Assembly: GCF_902686445.1 (NCBI RefSeq)
Contig: NW_025920104.1
Location: 6,014,001-6,078,000 of the forward strand
DNA from: Sciurus carolinensis
Lineage: Eukaryota; Chordata; Mammalia; Rodentia; Sciuridae
Reading direction: 5' to 3'
DNA: 64,000 bases
This document shows, one piece after another, positions 33,944-46,504 of this stretch. The position numbers and the translations under genes are program-made. The notes under the pieces were generated by a model that was given only the letters and a program-made list of their open reading frames with translations, searched no databases and was not told the DNA's origin. How positions within the stretch are numbered: the first letter of the stretch is position 1; every line of letters begins with the position of its first letter.

Positions 33944-35010
33944 ATGACAAGGCGGCAGGCTAGAGTGAGACAGTATTTCTCCTAGTTCAGCTATCTAGAA
34001 CTTCTAGAACTCATGTGACTGAAATATTGCCTCTTCCCTAGGTTTAAAATAAAAAATTCTGAGACTGAAATAGAAACCTGCCATATTATTCAACTCAACA
34101 AATTGTATGTTTAAAAAAGTCACACTGCATTTATCAATTCTCTACGGAGAGCATTTTGCCTGGGGAAACACAGATTGTATAAGGCTAGAGAGAACCCAAA
34201 TCTTCTCAACCTTGTGTGTTCTGCAGCTCATAGGATTAAACATGGCCAGCTGGAGCAGGTTAGAAAATTGGATAAGTGATTTTGAGAGCATTGAACTTCA
34301 AACTGCCTGACCAAATATCCTGGCAAATGCCCAGTTCTGAACCTTTCTAGAAACCACTTGGTCCTCCTGAATTCACAATATGCAGTCTTCCAGTACCCCA
34401 ACCCCCTAATAAACCCACTACTCAACCTAGTGTGACTTCAGTTCCACTGCCAGCCCACTGCCCAACCTACTATCCTCAATTTCAAGAGGCCTACCTGAAA
34501 AAGTATACTGCTACATCACCAGCTCTTAAGGCCCCACTGGACACTGATCCATCTGGCCAAGTCAGGTAGCCCTGCCAGACATAAACACACATTTTGCCAA
34601 GCAGCTTCAGCCCAGTCTGCTTGGCCATCCACTATGCAGACTAGCCCACATGGCACAGCCAGCTCTTCTGCTATGCAGACTGACCAGCTTGCCTCTTTGA
34701 TGCCTTGCCAAACCAAACTCAGCCAGTTTGGCCCACTGAAAATTTATTGCACCACCTCACCCAATTGGCTGCTTACCTGCCCAGCAATAGCCCAGTTGAC
34801 CTGGCATGCTTTTTTAATGTCAATCCTGTTGTTCTTAGCCAGTTGCTCCACCAGAGGGCTTTCAGCCTCCACTGCCCACACCATTCTCTCAAAAATGGAA
34901 GTTTGGAAGTCTTAACCCCCAACTGCCAATTTGTCAAATAATACAATATAAAGGAGGGACTCAACAGCACATTGCTCAAACACCCTGGTTTAGTTCATCA
35001 CTCAAGAAGA
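33944..35010 (+). mobile_element. Possible L1 5' UTR piece
   Basis: TGACAAGGCGGCAGGCTAGAGTGAG resembles the L1 start motif (at 55190 GATCCAAGATGACGGACTAGAGG). The C-rich stretch that follows (34430-34900), with repeated CAGCCCACTG, CAGCCAGCTC and CAGCCAGTTTGGCC phrases, would fit an L1 5' UTR of another subfamily. The match is weak. Confidence 0.35.
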
Positions 35011-35220
35011 AATAAGGAAATCACTTGGACACAGAGAGGAAACATGTTTATTCACTGATGATTCTGTCCACCATAGTGAAAAGGACTTCTTAATTTCTTT
35101 CTTTATCAACTTTTCACCATAATTTTTCTTTTTTTGCTCTTGTTGCTTTATTTTGCTTTTTAAAATATATTTAGTTTTGTTCTGCTTGAATTTCTACTGA
35201 TTGATTCAAGGACTGCTGTA

Positions 35221-35242
35221 CACACACACACACACACACACA
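35221..35242. repeat. (CA)n microsatellite
   Basis: Eleven CA units. Confidence 0.9.
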
Positions 35243-35529
35243 TTTTTTCTCATTTCTGCCCTTTTTGAGCTTTTTTTATGTTTTTCATTTTTTTGTTCTC
35301 TTTAGTTATACATAACCACAGAATATATTTTGTTATATACACATGTGGAATAGAACTTCCCATTTCTATGGTTGTACATGACATGACATTACAATGTGTG
35401 TATTCATATATGAACATAGGATAATAATGCACCACTACTATCTTCCAATTTCCACTCCCAATCACACTGCACAATCTGGTGAACCTGCACCTCTCCCTCC
35501 CCACCTATTGTGAATCAACATCCACACAT

Positions 35530-38483
35530 CAGAGAAAATATTCAGCCTTTGCTGATATAGGACTGATTAATTTTCCTTAGCATTGTAGCCTCCAGTTTCA
35601 TTTACTTACAACCAGTGTCATAACTTCATTCTTCTTAATGGTGAGCAATTATACATTGGTAAAATGTAATATATTTTCTTTAACCATTCATCTATTGAAG
35701 GACACCTAGATTGGTTTCATAGCTTAGCTATTGTGAAATGAGTTGCTATAAATTTTGCCACATCACTACAGTGTTTTAATTTTAAGTTCTTTTGTTATTT
35801 GTTAATGAGTGGGAAAATTGGGTCAAATGGTGGTTTTATCCTAAGTGCTGTGATGAATCTATACTGCTTTTCATAGTAATTGTACCAATTAGCAGTCTGC
35901 CCAGCATGCTATGTGTGTACCTTTTTTCCCACATCCTCACCAACATTTATTGTTACTTGTATTCTTTATTTTTGCCACTGTAACTGTAGGATAAAATCTG
36001 TATAGTTTTAGTTTACATTTTTCAAATTGCCAGGAGTGTTGTACTTTTTTATATATTTGTTGACCATTTGCATTTCCTTTTCTGTGAAGGTTCTGTACTT
36101 ATGCTTTGCCCATTTAGTGTTTGGGTTATTTGTTTTGGGGATGTTAAGTCTTTTTAAATCTTTATATATCCTGGAGAGTAATGGTGTATCTGAGGTGAAG
36201 GTGACACAGATTTTCTCCCATTTTATAGACTCTCAAATTATGTGATTCTTTCCTTTCTGTGAAGAAGCTTTGTAGTTTAATGCAATTCCATTTATTGATT
36301 CCTTATTTTATTTATTTATTTATTGTGTGTGTGTGTGTGTGTGTGCTTTTTGAATCTGGTTGGGGAAATCAGTTACTAAAATGATATTCCAGATATTTGG
36401 GTGTATTTTTTTTTTTTTTAGCTGGGTCAGGGTCTTTTCTGTAATACTTAGGTACTTGATCACTTAGAGTTGAATTTTACACAGAGTTAGATATAGGTGT
36501 CTAATTTCATTTTCTTACATATGGATATCTAGTTTTCCTGTACCATTTATTGAAGAGGCTATATTTTCTTCAATGTACCATAAGGTGACTCTTTTTATAT
36601 GAGATAATTGTATTTTTTGAGTGTGTCTCCATGTCTTCTACTATGTACCATTGGTCTTCATGTCTGCATTTGTTCTAGTACCAATGTTTGTGTTACAATA
36701 CCTCTGTAGTAAAATTTAAGGTTTGGTATTGTGATGTCTTCTGCTTCATTTTCTTGCTGAGTATTTGTTTAACCATTCTGAACTCCTTATTTTTCAAAAT
36801 ATCATTGCTGCTTTTTCTGAGTCTGTGAAAGTGTCATAGGAATATTAATTGGAATTGTATTTTATCTGTATAACACATTTTGTTTTATGACCCTTTGCCA
36901 ATGTGATTTTGTCTCTCCAAGAACATGGGTGGGTAATTTTCTCTCTTCTAAGGTATTCTTAAATTTCTTCCTTTATTGTATTGTTTTCATTATAGTAGTC
37001 TTTCACATCTTTTGTTAGATATATTCCCAAATATAATGAGGCTATAATGACTGTGATAATTTCTTTAATTTCTATTTCAGTTTATTCATCTGTTATGTGT
37101 AGGAATATAATTGATTTATGGGTGTTTATTTTATATCATGTTACTTTATATCTGAATTCTTTCATGAGTTCTAGAAGTTTTCCAGTAGAGTTTTTTGGAT
37201 CTTCTAAATCTAGAATCATGTCCTTAGCACACATGGAAAATTTTCAATTTGTATTCCTTTAATATCTTTCTTCTTTCTAATTCTTCAGTCTAGAGTTACT
37301 AAGACTATGTTGGATAGAAGTGATGAATGATGGCATCGCTGTCTTATTCTGTTCTTAGAGGGAATGTCTTCAATATACCTCATCTCAAATTGATGTTCTC
37401 CTTGGAGATAGCATGTATAGTTTTTAAAATGTTAAGATATGTTTCTACTATCCCAAGCTTTTCTTGTGTTTTGAACATAAATTAATTCTGTATTTAGGCA
37501 AATGGTTTTTGTGCATCTATGATATAACCATAAGATTCTTATCTTTAAGTCTATTGATATCATAAATTTCATCTATTAAATTTGTATGTGGAGCCATTTT
37601 GCATACCTGGGATTAATCCCCTTATTTGTATGCAAGATGTTGCAATTTTATTGAGAATTTTTGCATGTATAATTTTTGGAGATATTAGCCTGAAAATTTC
37701 AATATTATCTCTATTTTTTTTCTATTCATTTCTCATTCATATTATTTAGTCTCCAGGTGTTAGAATAGTTTCTGCTTTTTATTTTATCAATGGCTTCTAA
37801 TTTCATTTTACTATTATCTGATAGGATACAATGTATTATCTCTAATTTTTTATTTGCTTAGAGATACTTTGTGACCTAATTATATGGTCCATTTTAGGGA
37901 GGCATCCACTTGCTTTTGTGAAGAAAGTATATTTGCATGTTGATGGATAATACACTATATATACACATAAATATTTTAAGTTTAATTATTAATTGTATTT
38001 TTATATGTATAACTTATTTATTTCATTTTTGTTTGGAGGATCAATCCAATGTGAGAGGGTTGTGTTAAAGTCACCCAGTATTACTGTTTTGTGCCATGTT
38101 TCCTTTTGAAATTGAGAATTTTTTTTTAATGTATTGTATATAGACTTTCCATTGTTTGGGCCATAAGTATTTACAATTGTTTTCTCATTGATGTACAATT
38201 CCCTTAGGAAGTATGAAATGATCTTCATTGTTTCTTCTGATTAACTGTGGTTTGAAGTCCACTGTATCAGAAATGGGAAAGGAAACCCTGCATGTGAATA
38301 ATATACTTCCAATCCTTTGGCCTTCATTCTGTGGATATATTTGCCAAAGAGGTAACTCTCTTGGAGACACAATATTGTTGGGTCTTGTATTTTAATCCAG
38401 TCTGTCAGTCTATGTCTTTCATTTAATAGGGATAGGCTATTTTCTTCTCAGGATAGTATTGCAATATGATTTTTATTCCTCAT
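35530..38483 (-). pseudogene. L1-2 ORF2p remnant, minus strand
   Basis: It starts at 38483 with MRNKNHIAIL, followed by ERHRLTDWIKIQDP. Endonuclease segments (SHAGFPF, then VDFKPQLIRRNNEDHFILPKG at 38200-38265) and IVNTYGPN with VILGDFNTTL (38060-38180) are clear. RT segments continue down to 35600. There are many stops. Confidence 0.85.
36325..36345. repeat. (GT)n microsatellite
   Basis: About ten GT units within L1-2, preceded by TTTATTTATTTATT. Confidence 0.9.
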
Positions 38484-38527
38484 CATTTTGATTTATATCT
38501 GGTTTTTAATTCAAATTAGTTTATCCA

Positions 38528-38645
38528 CTAATTCACTGTTCTTTTGTGTGTGTGTGTGCTGGGGATTGAATTCAGGGCCTTGTGCTTGCAAGGCAAGCAC
38601 TTTACCGACTGAGCTATCTCCCAAGTCCTAATTCACTGTTCTTTT
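38528..38645 (-). repeat. ID SINE, minus strand, with 18-bp target duplication
   Basis: The body is 38546-38627. The plus strand reads GCTGGGGATTGAATTCAGGGCC...ACCGACTGAGCTATCTC, the complement of a tRNA-Ala-derived ID element. CTAATTCACTGTTCTTTT occurs exactly on both sides (38528-38545 and 38628-38645). The element sits between ORF1 and ORF2 of L1-2, so it is younger than L1-2. Confidence 0.95.
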
Positions 38646-39056
38646 TGCTTAGTTCCTCCTTTGCTGGTATTTTCTTACCTTTAATGAAATATCTTATTGA
38701 GTATGTCTTATAATGCAGGTTTTCTAGTTTTGAATTTATTTAACAGCTGCTTACCATGGAAGATTTTTATTTCATTCTCAAATCTGAAACTCACTTTTAA
38801 TAGTTATAGTAAACTTGGATGACAACAGTATTTTTTTTAGACCTTGGTATATATTATTCCAAGACATCCTTGCTTTGAGGGACAGGTTTTTGAGATCAGC
38901 TGAGGCCTGTCTAAATCTTAATTGCCATTTTTCTCTATCAGACTTTATAATTCTATATATATTTTGTATGTGTTCATTTTTATAATAATGTACCTTATTT
39001 TGTGTCATATAATTTTGTGTATTTGGGGTCCTGTTAGTCTTCTGTATTTCACTTTC

Positions 39057-39173
39057 CATTTAATTCTTTTTTTTTTTTTTTTTTGCGGTGCTGGGGATCG
39101 AACCCAGGGCCTTGTGCTTGCAAGGCAAGCACTCTCCCGACTGAGCTATCTCCCCAGCCCCCATTTAATTCTT
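39057..39173 (-). repeat. ID SINE, minus strand, with 13-bp target duplication
   Basis: The body is 39070-39160 with a T run at its left end, which is the A tail of the minus strand. CCATTTAATTCTT flanks it exactly (39057-39069 and 39161-39173). It is closer to a clean ID consensus than the copy at 38546. It is inserted in ORF1 of L1-2. Confidence 0.95.
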
Positions 39174-39432
39174 AAGATTTCAAAAATTTTCTGACATTAT
39201 TTCTTTTAAAAAGTTATTCTTTTCTTTTATTTGTATCTCTAAACCTTTATCTATCTCAATAAGATTAAAATTTGGTCTTTTCAGGTAACCCCATATTTCT
39301 TGGAAGTTCTTTTCATGGTCTCCTAACATCTTATCTGCATGGTTGACTTCATTTTTCATATTTTATGGTTTGTCTTAATTGCCTGAAACTCTGCTTTCCA
39401 AGTGATCTCGCCTGTTGGTGATGCTCGCAAGA

Positions 39433-39456
39433 ATTTTTTTTTTTTTTTTTTTTTTG
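39433..39456. repeat. Poly(T) tract
   Basis: About 24 T within the L1-2 ORF1 region. Confidence 0.85.
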
Positions 39457-41467
39457 GTATTGATTCCTTTATTTTGAGGAGTTCTGCTTGGTTTTACTTT
39501 CAGAATCTCTATATCTTTTATAAAATGTTTCTTCACTTTCTGTATTTTCTCTCTGATTTCAGTCCCCACCCTGATCTTTACTTTGCAGATCAGTTTATTT
39601 ACATTATAAATTCCTTCTCTGTTATTTCTTCCACTGTGCTGTCAATGGGTTCTGTTAGTGGAGTATCTTGGTTTGTTTGAGATTTTTTTCTCTGAATTTT
39701 TTTCTGATTTTTGAATTTTTTCTGATTTTTTTCTCTGTGTCTATCCATCTAAATATATGGTTCTGAGGAATTAAGAGTTTCTGCTGTGTGTACTTATAGT
39801 GTCCCTGTATGTTTCCAGTAACACCTTGTTTATGAGTAGACAAAAATAACAGCATGCAATGTGAAAAATATGCACCATTCAACTAAATAGTTCTAACTCT
39901 GATATGTAAAATGTTAATTATCACAATACACATAAATGTTATGTTCAGATATTGCCTATATTAAAAACAGAAAGATTGTAATAAGTTTGACATTTTCAAA
40001 TGCTGAAGACAGACAGAATAGAAGTGATATAGAGTGAGATGAAAAGATGGGGGGAGGAGAAAAGATATAAGTAAAAATTTAAAAGATGAATGAAAGAGTG
40101 AACAATAGAGATTGGCTATAAGAAGAAGAAAGGAGAGAGAAAGAATGAAGGGAAACAAAAACATAAAAGAAAATAATATATATACAGTACAAATTTAAAA
40201 ATATAAATGGATAAAGAATACAGAACAAAATTTTTAAGAAATGCATTCAAACATTCTAGTACTCAACACACTCGTCCATATAAAATAACTCCATTCAAAA
40301 ATTCTAGAAATGAGAAAAAAATATGAGTATGTACAAATAATTATGTACCATTATGGTCACAACTAAAGAGGGAAAAAAGAAAAGAAAAAAGGAGAAGTAA
40401 TATCCATGAAAAGTTAACAAATTCTTTCTGTTGTAGTTCAAAAGTTTCACAACTTCTCTTAACAGTTTTATGCAGGGTCATGAAGAGCATGATGTTTCAC
40501 TCTCTGCATTGCTGGAGTGAGAAACAATCCCATTGGCATAATTCCTGGAGATTGTGTCTAGCATTAGGTGGGCTAGAGGATCTACATTGAATGCCAATTT
40601 TTCTGGTGATTTTAAATCAACACACCTCAAGAGACCAGTAATTGCTGGTTCATGTTAGAAAATTGTACTCTAGGGGATCTCATGTGTGTTCCACTCATGT
40701 GGTGAAAGAGCTAAATTTTAGTCCTCTTCATCACCTTTAGCCTCCACATTTTATGGTCTATGGTTTAAAATCCAAGCTCAATATCTGCTACCACTGCTTT
40801 TCTGTATTCCCTGCCAGATACATCTTTCCAAACTGGGGCTGCAAGCTTCAAATATGAATTTGCTAGAAATCTGTTTTATCTACTGTCCTATATGCTGCAG
40901 GTGCAAAATCATACCTTTCTTTGTCCTCTGCATGCCACCTCAAGAGGTGGTGGATTCTTTCCTACACATGGTTAGTGTGCAGCAGGCATTTCACTTTAGT
41001 AGGGCAATGTCCTTAAACACTCCATATTCAGACATGCCTCAGGCCTCCTAAAAATGTAGGATATTTAGTGAACTTATCACTTCACTTTTCTAATGGTCAG
41101 ACCACCTTTGCTTGTGTCTTCTGCCTGCAAGGCTATGGAAGTTACTTTACTGCTGGGATTTTATTTCTTATTTTATTTTATCCAACATCTGAGTTCCTGG
41201 TCTGCTCAGAAAATCCGGTTTTAATTCAAGAAAAGTCTGTCCTTTTGTTGTTTTTTGTTTTTGTTCACCCAATTAGCTGAGAACAACCTGTCTGATTTCT
41301 TGTTTCTCTCAACAGAGCAGACAGAAAAGCTATCTCCTCTATTCTGTCATCTTGAAAATATTTTTTTTGAGTTTCAGAAGCATATTTTTCCTTCCTCTGT
41401 ATTTTGAGATAAATAAGCAAAGATCTACACAGACTAATGGTAAGCAATGGGAAAATTGTATCATTTG

Positions 41468-44400
41468 CATGGAACACATAAAAAGTAAGGGTTTCTATCC
41501 TCATATAAGATGAAGTGGACATCAAGCCAAAGTTAATCAAAATGTACAAAGAATGCCTTTTTGTGCTTTTCAAGGGAAATTTATATCAACAAGAAGTAAC
41601 AGTCATAAATATTTATGCCCCAAACAATGGAGCATCTACATATACCAAGAAAACCACTCTTAAATTCAATAATCAAATGGATCACAACACAATAACATTG
41701 GGAAAATTGAATACAACTCTCCCATCATTGTATAGATCCTTCAAGCAAAAAGTAAATAAAGATGTAGAAATGCAATTAATAATTTTGACTAACAAACATA
41801 TATGGAATATTTCATTCAACAAAGATTGAATATACTTTCTTCTTAGCAACACATTGATTCTTCTCTTAAGTAGATCACACAGCCTACAAAGCAATTCTTA
41901 GCAAATACAAAAAATAGAGATTTTTTAAATTCTATTTGATTATAAGGATAGGAAATTGGAAATCAAAAATAAAATTGAAAAGAGAAACTAATGTATCACC
42001 TGGAAACTAAATAATATGCTACTGATTGATCGATGTATAGAAGAAAATATCAGGGATAAAGAAAAAATACTTAGAAATATATGAGAATAACACCACATAC
42101 AAAGTTTTTGTGGACCCTATATAGGCAGTACTAAGAAGAAAGTTCAATACATTGAACTTTTTTATTAAAAATGTAGAAAGTCATTAAATAAATATAATAA
42201 TGTATATCTCAAAGCCACTGGGAAAAAAGAAAAGAACAACCAAAGCAGAAGATTGGAAATAATTAAAATTTTAGCTAAATTCAATGAATATAAAATATAA
42301 ATTTGAAAAAAAAGACCTAACACAAAGTTGGTTCTTTGAAAAAATAAGTAAAAGTGGTAGAGCTATAGTAATGCTAATGAAGAAATATAAGAAACTCCAT
42401 TTATTAATAGTTTGGTGAAAAGGGAAATATCAACATGAGCACTACTGAAACAGATTGTAATCAAATACAATTTTGATACTTTATACTCCAATGAAATAGA
42501 TAATTCTCAAAAATTTTCTACAGCCATATGACTTAATCATACTGAATCAGGAGGATATATAAAATTTAAACATATCAATTTTAGAAATAAACCTGAAGGC
42601 ACATTCAAAACGAACCACAAAAGAAAAGCCCAACCCCAGGCAGACTCTCAACTAAGTTCTTTCAGACCTTCAAAGTATTTAATACCAAAACTTCTCAATT
42701 GTTTCATGACAGAAGAGAAGGTTACCTATCCAAATTCATTCCTTGAAGCTAGTATCACTCTGATACTGAAATCAAAAAGACACAATGGAGAAAAAAATAT
42801 TTCAGGTCAAATCCCTTTTGAAGATAGATACAAAACATTAATAAAATGCTGGCAAATCACATATAAAACTGTATTTGAAAGAGAGCACCATAATTAAATG
42901 TAGTTTATTCCAGGGATGCAAACCTGGTTCAATATATGAAATTACTATCTTTAATTCATCACATCAAAAGAGTTAAAGACAAGAATTGCATGCATATCTC
43001 ATATTGCATGCAAATAGAAGCATTTGGAAAATTTTTGCAATCAAACATTCTCAAAACACTACAAAATAAAAATCTAGGCATAGCAGAAACACATATTAAC
43101 ATTATAAAAATTCTATTTGATGAAGCCTAGACTAATCTAATTCTAAGTGGGGACAAATTTTAATCATTTTTTTAAACACAGTAAAAGACAGACATGCCCT
43201 CTTTCAACACTTCCCTTCAAAATATTCCTAGAAAACTAGGACAGTGAATTTAGGCAAAATAAAAAAAAATATAAAACATGAACAGGAAAATTTAAAAATA
43301 TGAACAGGTAAAAAAGAACTCAATCTTTACCTATTGCCAGTAAAACATTCCATACATAGAAGTTTTCCACCAGAAACTGTCAGGACTCATAAACATATTA
43401 CTCAATATAGCAGAAAAAAAATTAATAAACTCAAATTTATTGCAATTTTATACACCAATGCTTAACCATCCAAAAGAGGAATTACAGAAACTGTCCCATT
43501 CTCAATAGTCTCAAAAAATAAACAAAATAAATGGGGATCAATCTAACAAATAGGTAAAAGAAGATGACAGTGAAAATTACAAAGCACTAAAGAAGAAAGT
43601 TGAAAAAGACATGAGAACATGGAAATAACACCAATGTTTTTGAACAAGAAGAATTAATATTGTCATAATATGCATACTACCAAAAGCAATATATAGAATT
43701 AATGCAATATTCATAGTCCAATGATGTTCTTTATATAGAAATAGAAAAAGTTGTCATTTAATTTATTAGGAAAATAAGAGGTTCAGAATACTTAAAGCAA
43801 TCCTCATCAAAAAAAAAAAAAAATGAAGCCAGAGATAGTCTTTACAATTTAAAGCAGATCTACAGTAAAAAAAAATTACATGGTTGTCACAAAAGCATGC
43901 AATAAGACCAATGGAACAAGACATAGAAAGTCTCACATAATTGCAGTTATCTCAGAGTGGACAAAGTTCTCATAAAAATATATTGTATAAAAATAGCTCT
44001 TTCCAAAAATGATTCTGGGAAATTTCATACGTAATAGAAAAAAGTTAACATGTATCTCTCACCCTGCACAAAAATGAACTGAAGATGGATCACAGATTTA
44101 GTCATTAAATCAGAGAACTTGGAACAACTGGAAACAAAATGTAGACCAAACTCTCCATCATGTGTGCTTAGAAACTGATTTCAACAACTGAACTCTGAAA
44201 ACAGAAGATGTAAAATCAATAATCAGTAAATGAGATTGAGTTTAAATTAAAAACCTCTTCATGGTAAAGGAAAAAAACCAAGAGAATTTAGAGAGAGTCA
44301 ACAGATTTGGAGAATATATTTGACTACTGAACCTCAGATAGAGCATTAATATTCAGGATTTACAAAAATAAAAAAGCACCAAATATAATAATAAATAACT

Positions 44401-45290
44401 CAATAAATAAGTGGACTAAAGAAAGTAAAAGGCACTTCATAGAACACATACAAACGATTTTCAAATAAATGAAGTAGATCAATATCTCTGTAACTTTTTA
44501 AATTCAGTTTAAAACAATGCTGAGATTTTTCTCACTCCTGTCAGGATGGCAGTTATCAAGGATAAAAGAAACAATAAATGTTGGTGTGGACGTTGGGAAA
44601 AAGATAAAATCATACATTGCAGGTGGGACTCGAAATTGGTGCAACTACTAAGGATAACAGTATGAAGATTACTCAGAGAACATGGAATCAAACCACAATT
44701 TGATTCAGATATTCCACTCCTCAGTACATACCAAAAAGAAGTGAAATTAGCATACTACAGTGTTGTTTCCCCATTGATATTTATAGCAGCTCAATTCAGA
44801 ACAATCAAGTTATGGAACCAAAGTGGGTTCCATAAGTGGATCAATGAATAAAGAAAAATCTGGTATATTTGCATTATGGATAGCAACTTGACCAAAAAGA
44901 AAACAGAACTTATATCATTTTCTTTCAAAACAAAAAAATTGGATACTATAATGCTGAGCAAAATAATCCAAGCTAAAATAGGCAGAGTCCAAATATTCTC
45001 TAACATGTTTATGCTGGCACACAAAAGAAGGAAATAATAGAATGGATTAGACAAAAGGAAACAAGTGAGGAGAATGGGAATAGGAAAGACAATAGAATGA
45101 ATCAGACATAACTTTCCTATATTTATATATGAATACATGACCAGAGAAACTGCACATATAACCACAAGAGTAAGATCCTTATTAGAAAAAGATATACTTC
45201 AGATTTGCATAATATATCAAAATAAACTCCACAGTCATGTTTATCAAATAATTACAAATAAAACAATTTTGCAATTAAAAATTTAAAAAA
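41468..45290 (+). mobile_element. L1 (L1-3), 5' truncated, plus strand
   Basis: It begins in the endonuclease domain of ORF2 (VDIKPKLIKMYKECLFVLFKG at 41512-41575) and runs through RT to a 3' UTR ending near 45290 with AATATATCAAAATAAACTCCACAGTCATG. Its 5' end lies about 110 bp from the 5' end of the opposite-strand L1-2, so the two are head to head. It is more diverged than L1-1. Confidence 0.85.
41500..45010 (+). pseudogene. L1-3 ORF2p remnant
   Basis: Endonuclease fragments are VTVINIYAPNNGAS and ITLGKLNTTLPSLYRS. The RT region contains SFLEASITLILKSKRHNGEKN (42740) and HHIKRVKDKN (42955). The C-terminal region is near 44400-45000. Stops and indels interrupt it throughout. Confidence 0.85.
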
Positions 45291-45859
45291 TCAAAAGTAG
45301 AATCATTACAAATAATTGATAGAAAAAATGCAGTATATAACATGACCAATATATTAGATGACTTTAATATATATGTGTTGGAAATGTTTTATTTAATTTT
45401 ATTTATATATTTATATATTATTGTGATGGGTTCTTCAATGGATTCCCAACTCCAGCCCATAGAAGACTAATTTGAATATAGTTTTTTTTAGCAATAAAAG
45501 ACATACTCTATAATCATATATCTAAAGTTTGCCATAAAGTAAAGATGTGAAGATACCATGAAAGAATATTCAAGAAACCAAATTGAAGAACCATTAGGGT
45601 TGATGAGTACTCCAAAATATAAACTACTAGGATAAACAAATTTTTCAAAGAAAGAGCTTGAAAAATTGTCCATTTTTTAGGAATGATATATAAATTCAAA
45701 AGAAAATGTTGATAGGACTCCAAATCAACTGAATTACAATAGATATACTGCATTGCACATTTTATTAAAAATGCTTCAATTATTGAATAAATAATTTTTA
45801 TGGTATAAGGACAAAATGAATGGTTACATTTTGAGGTACACCAATTCAAATTCCAATGC

Positions 45860-46062
45860 TTTTTTTAACATAGACTCTGAAAGACAAGAGAGTTTGGATT
45901 AATACATTAAAAACTGTAAGAGAAATAAGGTGCCAATGAACACTACTGTTCCCAGCAAAAATGCTTCCTACAGAGTTCAACATAAAATTAAAGCATTCCA
46001 TGATAAACAGAAATTAAATGAATTAATGCTGGAAACATGAAATGGGAAAAGACTTACATTGC
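45860..46062 (+). mobile_element. L1 ORF1 C-terminal fragment
   Basis: CCCAGCAAAAATGCTTCCTACAGAGTTCAACATAAAATTAAAGCATTCCATGATAAACAGAAATTAAATGAATTAA parallels 8910-8985. It stops where the LTR of ERV-B begins, so ERV-B probably inserted into this L1. Confidence 0.7.
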
Positions 46063-46065
46063 CTA

Positions 46066-46430
46066 TGTGAGAGGTTCTCATGTCTCAGCACTAAATCCAG
46101 ATACTGTGGTTGGAACACTAACCACACTTAGCCCCATCACCATGGCAACCTAGCTCCCCTTTTATTGTCAGCATGTTCTTTTTCTCTTCTTTTCCTGCCA
46201 GTGGCTTTTTAGTCCATTGATTTTCATCTCTGCACATGTTGTAAACCCATTGGGCCATCCAACTCTCAGACATATTCTGCCTAGCAACTGTTTAACAATA
46301 TATGCCTGCCTATCTAACAATAAAGTAGACTGAGCACTCTGAAACTGGTCTCTGGAGGTCATTCTTTGACTCCATCACCACACCCTCATCAACTGTTCAG
46401 TGGGTCCTGGCTGGACCAAGGAACTCCACA
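46066..46430 (+). repeat. 5' LTR of ERV-B (365 bp)
   Basis: It starts TGTGAG and ends CTCCACA, with AATAAA near 46320. The length is close to that of the ERV-A LTR, but the sequence is unrelated by eye. The primer site follows after two bases. Boundaries are inferred from the TG...CA ends and from the end of the L1 fragment. Confidence 0.7.
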
Positions 46431-46432
46431 TT

Positions 46433-46451
46433 TGGTTCCACAAACAGGGAC
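46433..46451 (+). other. Decayed primer binding site, probably tRNA-Lys type
   Basis: TGGTTCCACAAACAGGGAC shares TGG and AACAGGGAC with the Lys3-type site; the middle is changed. Lys priming is usual in betaretroviruses and differs from the Phe-type site of ERV-A. Confidence 0.5.
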
Positions 46452-46504
46452 CTGAGGGAAGCAGATAGGTTTGGGTGTAGGGCCCCCTAGGAATTAGGGG
46501 AAGT

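Larger units (their letters stand above)
38690..39765 (-). pseudogene. L1-2 ORF1p remnant, minus strand
   Basis: N-terminal KEFIM-like and coiled-coil sequence lies at 39375-39765. The C-terminal domain (WQLRFRQASADLKNLSLKARMSWNNIYQGLKK) lies at 38820-38935. It is split by an ID element at 39070-39160. Confidence 0.8.
35284..41356 (-). mobile_element. L1 retrotransposon (L1-2), minus strand, near full length
   Basis: Read on the minus strand, the 5' end lies at about 41356: TTTTCAAGATGACAGAATAGAGGAGATAGC, equivalent to the start at 55190. A 5' UTR of about 1.6 kb follows, then ORF1, ORF2 and a 3' UTR ending at about 35284. It is decayed by stops and indels and carries two later ID insertions. 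Part of the 3' UTR/ORF2 region has a (GT)n tract at 36325-36345. Confidence 0.85.
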
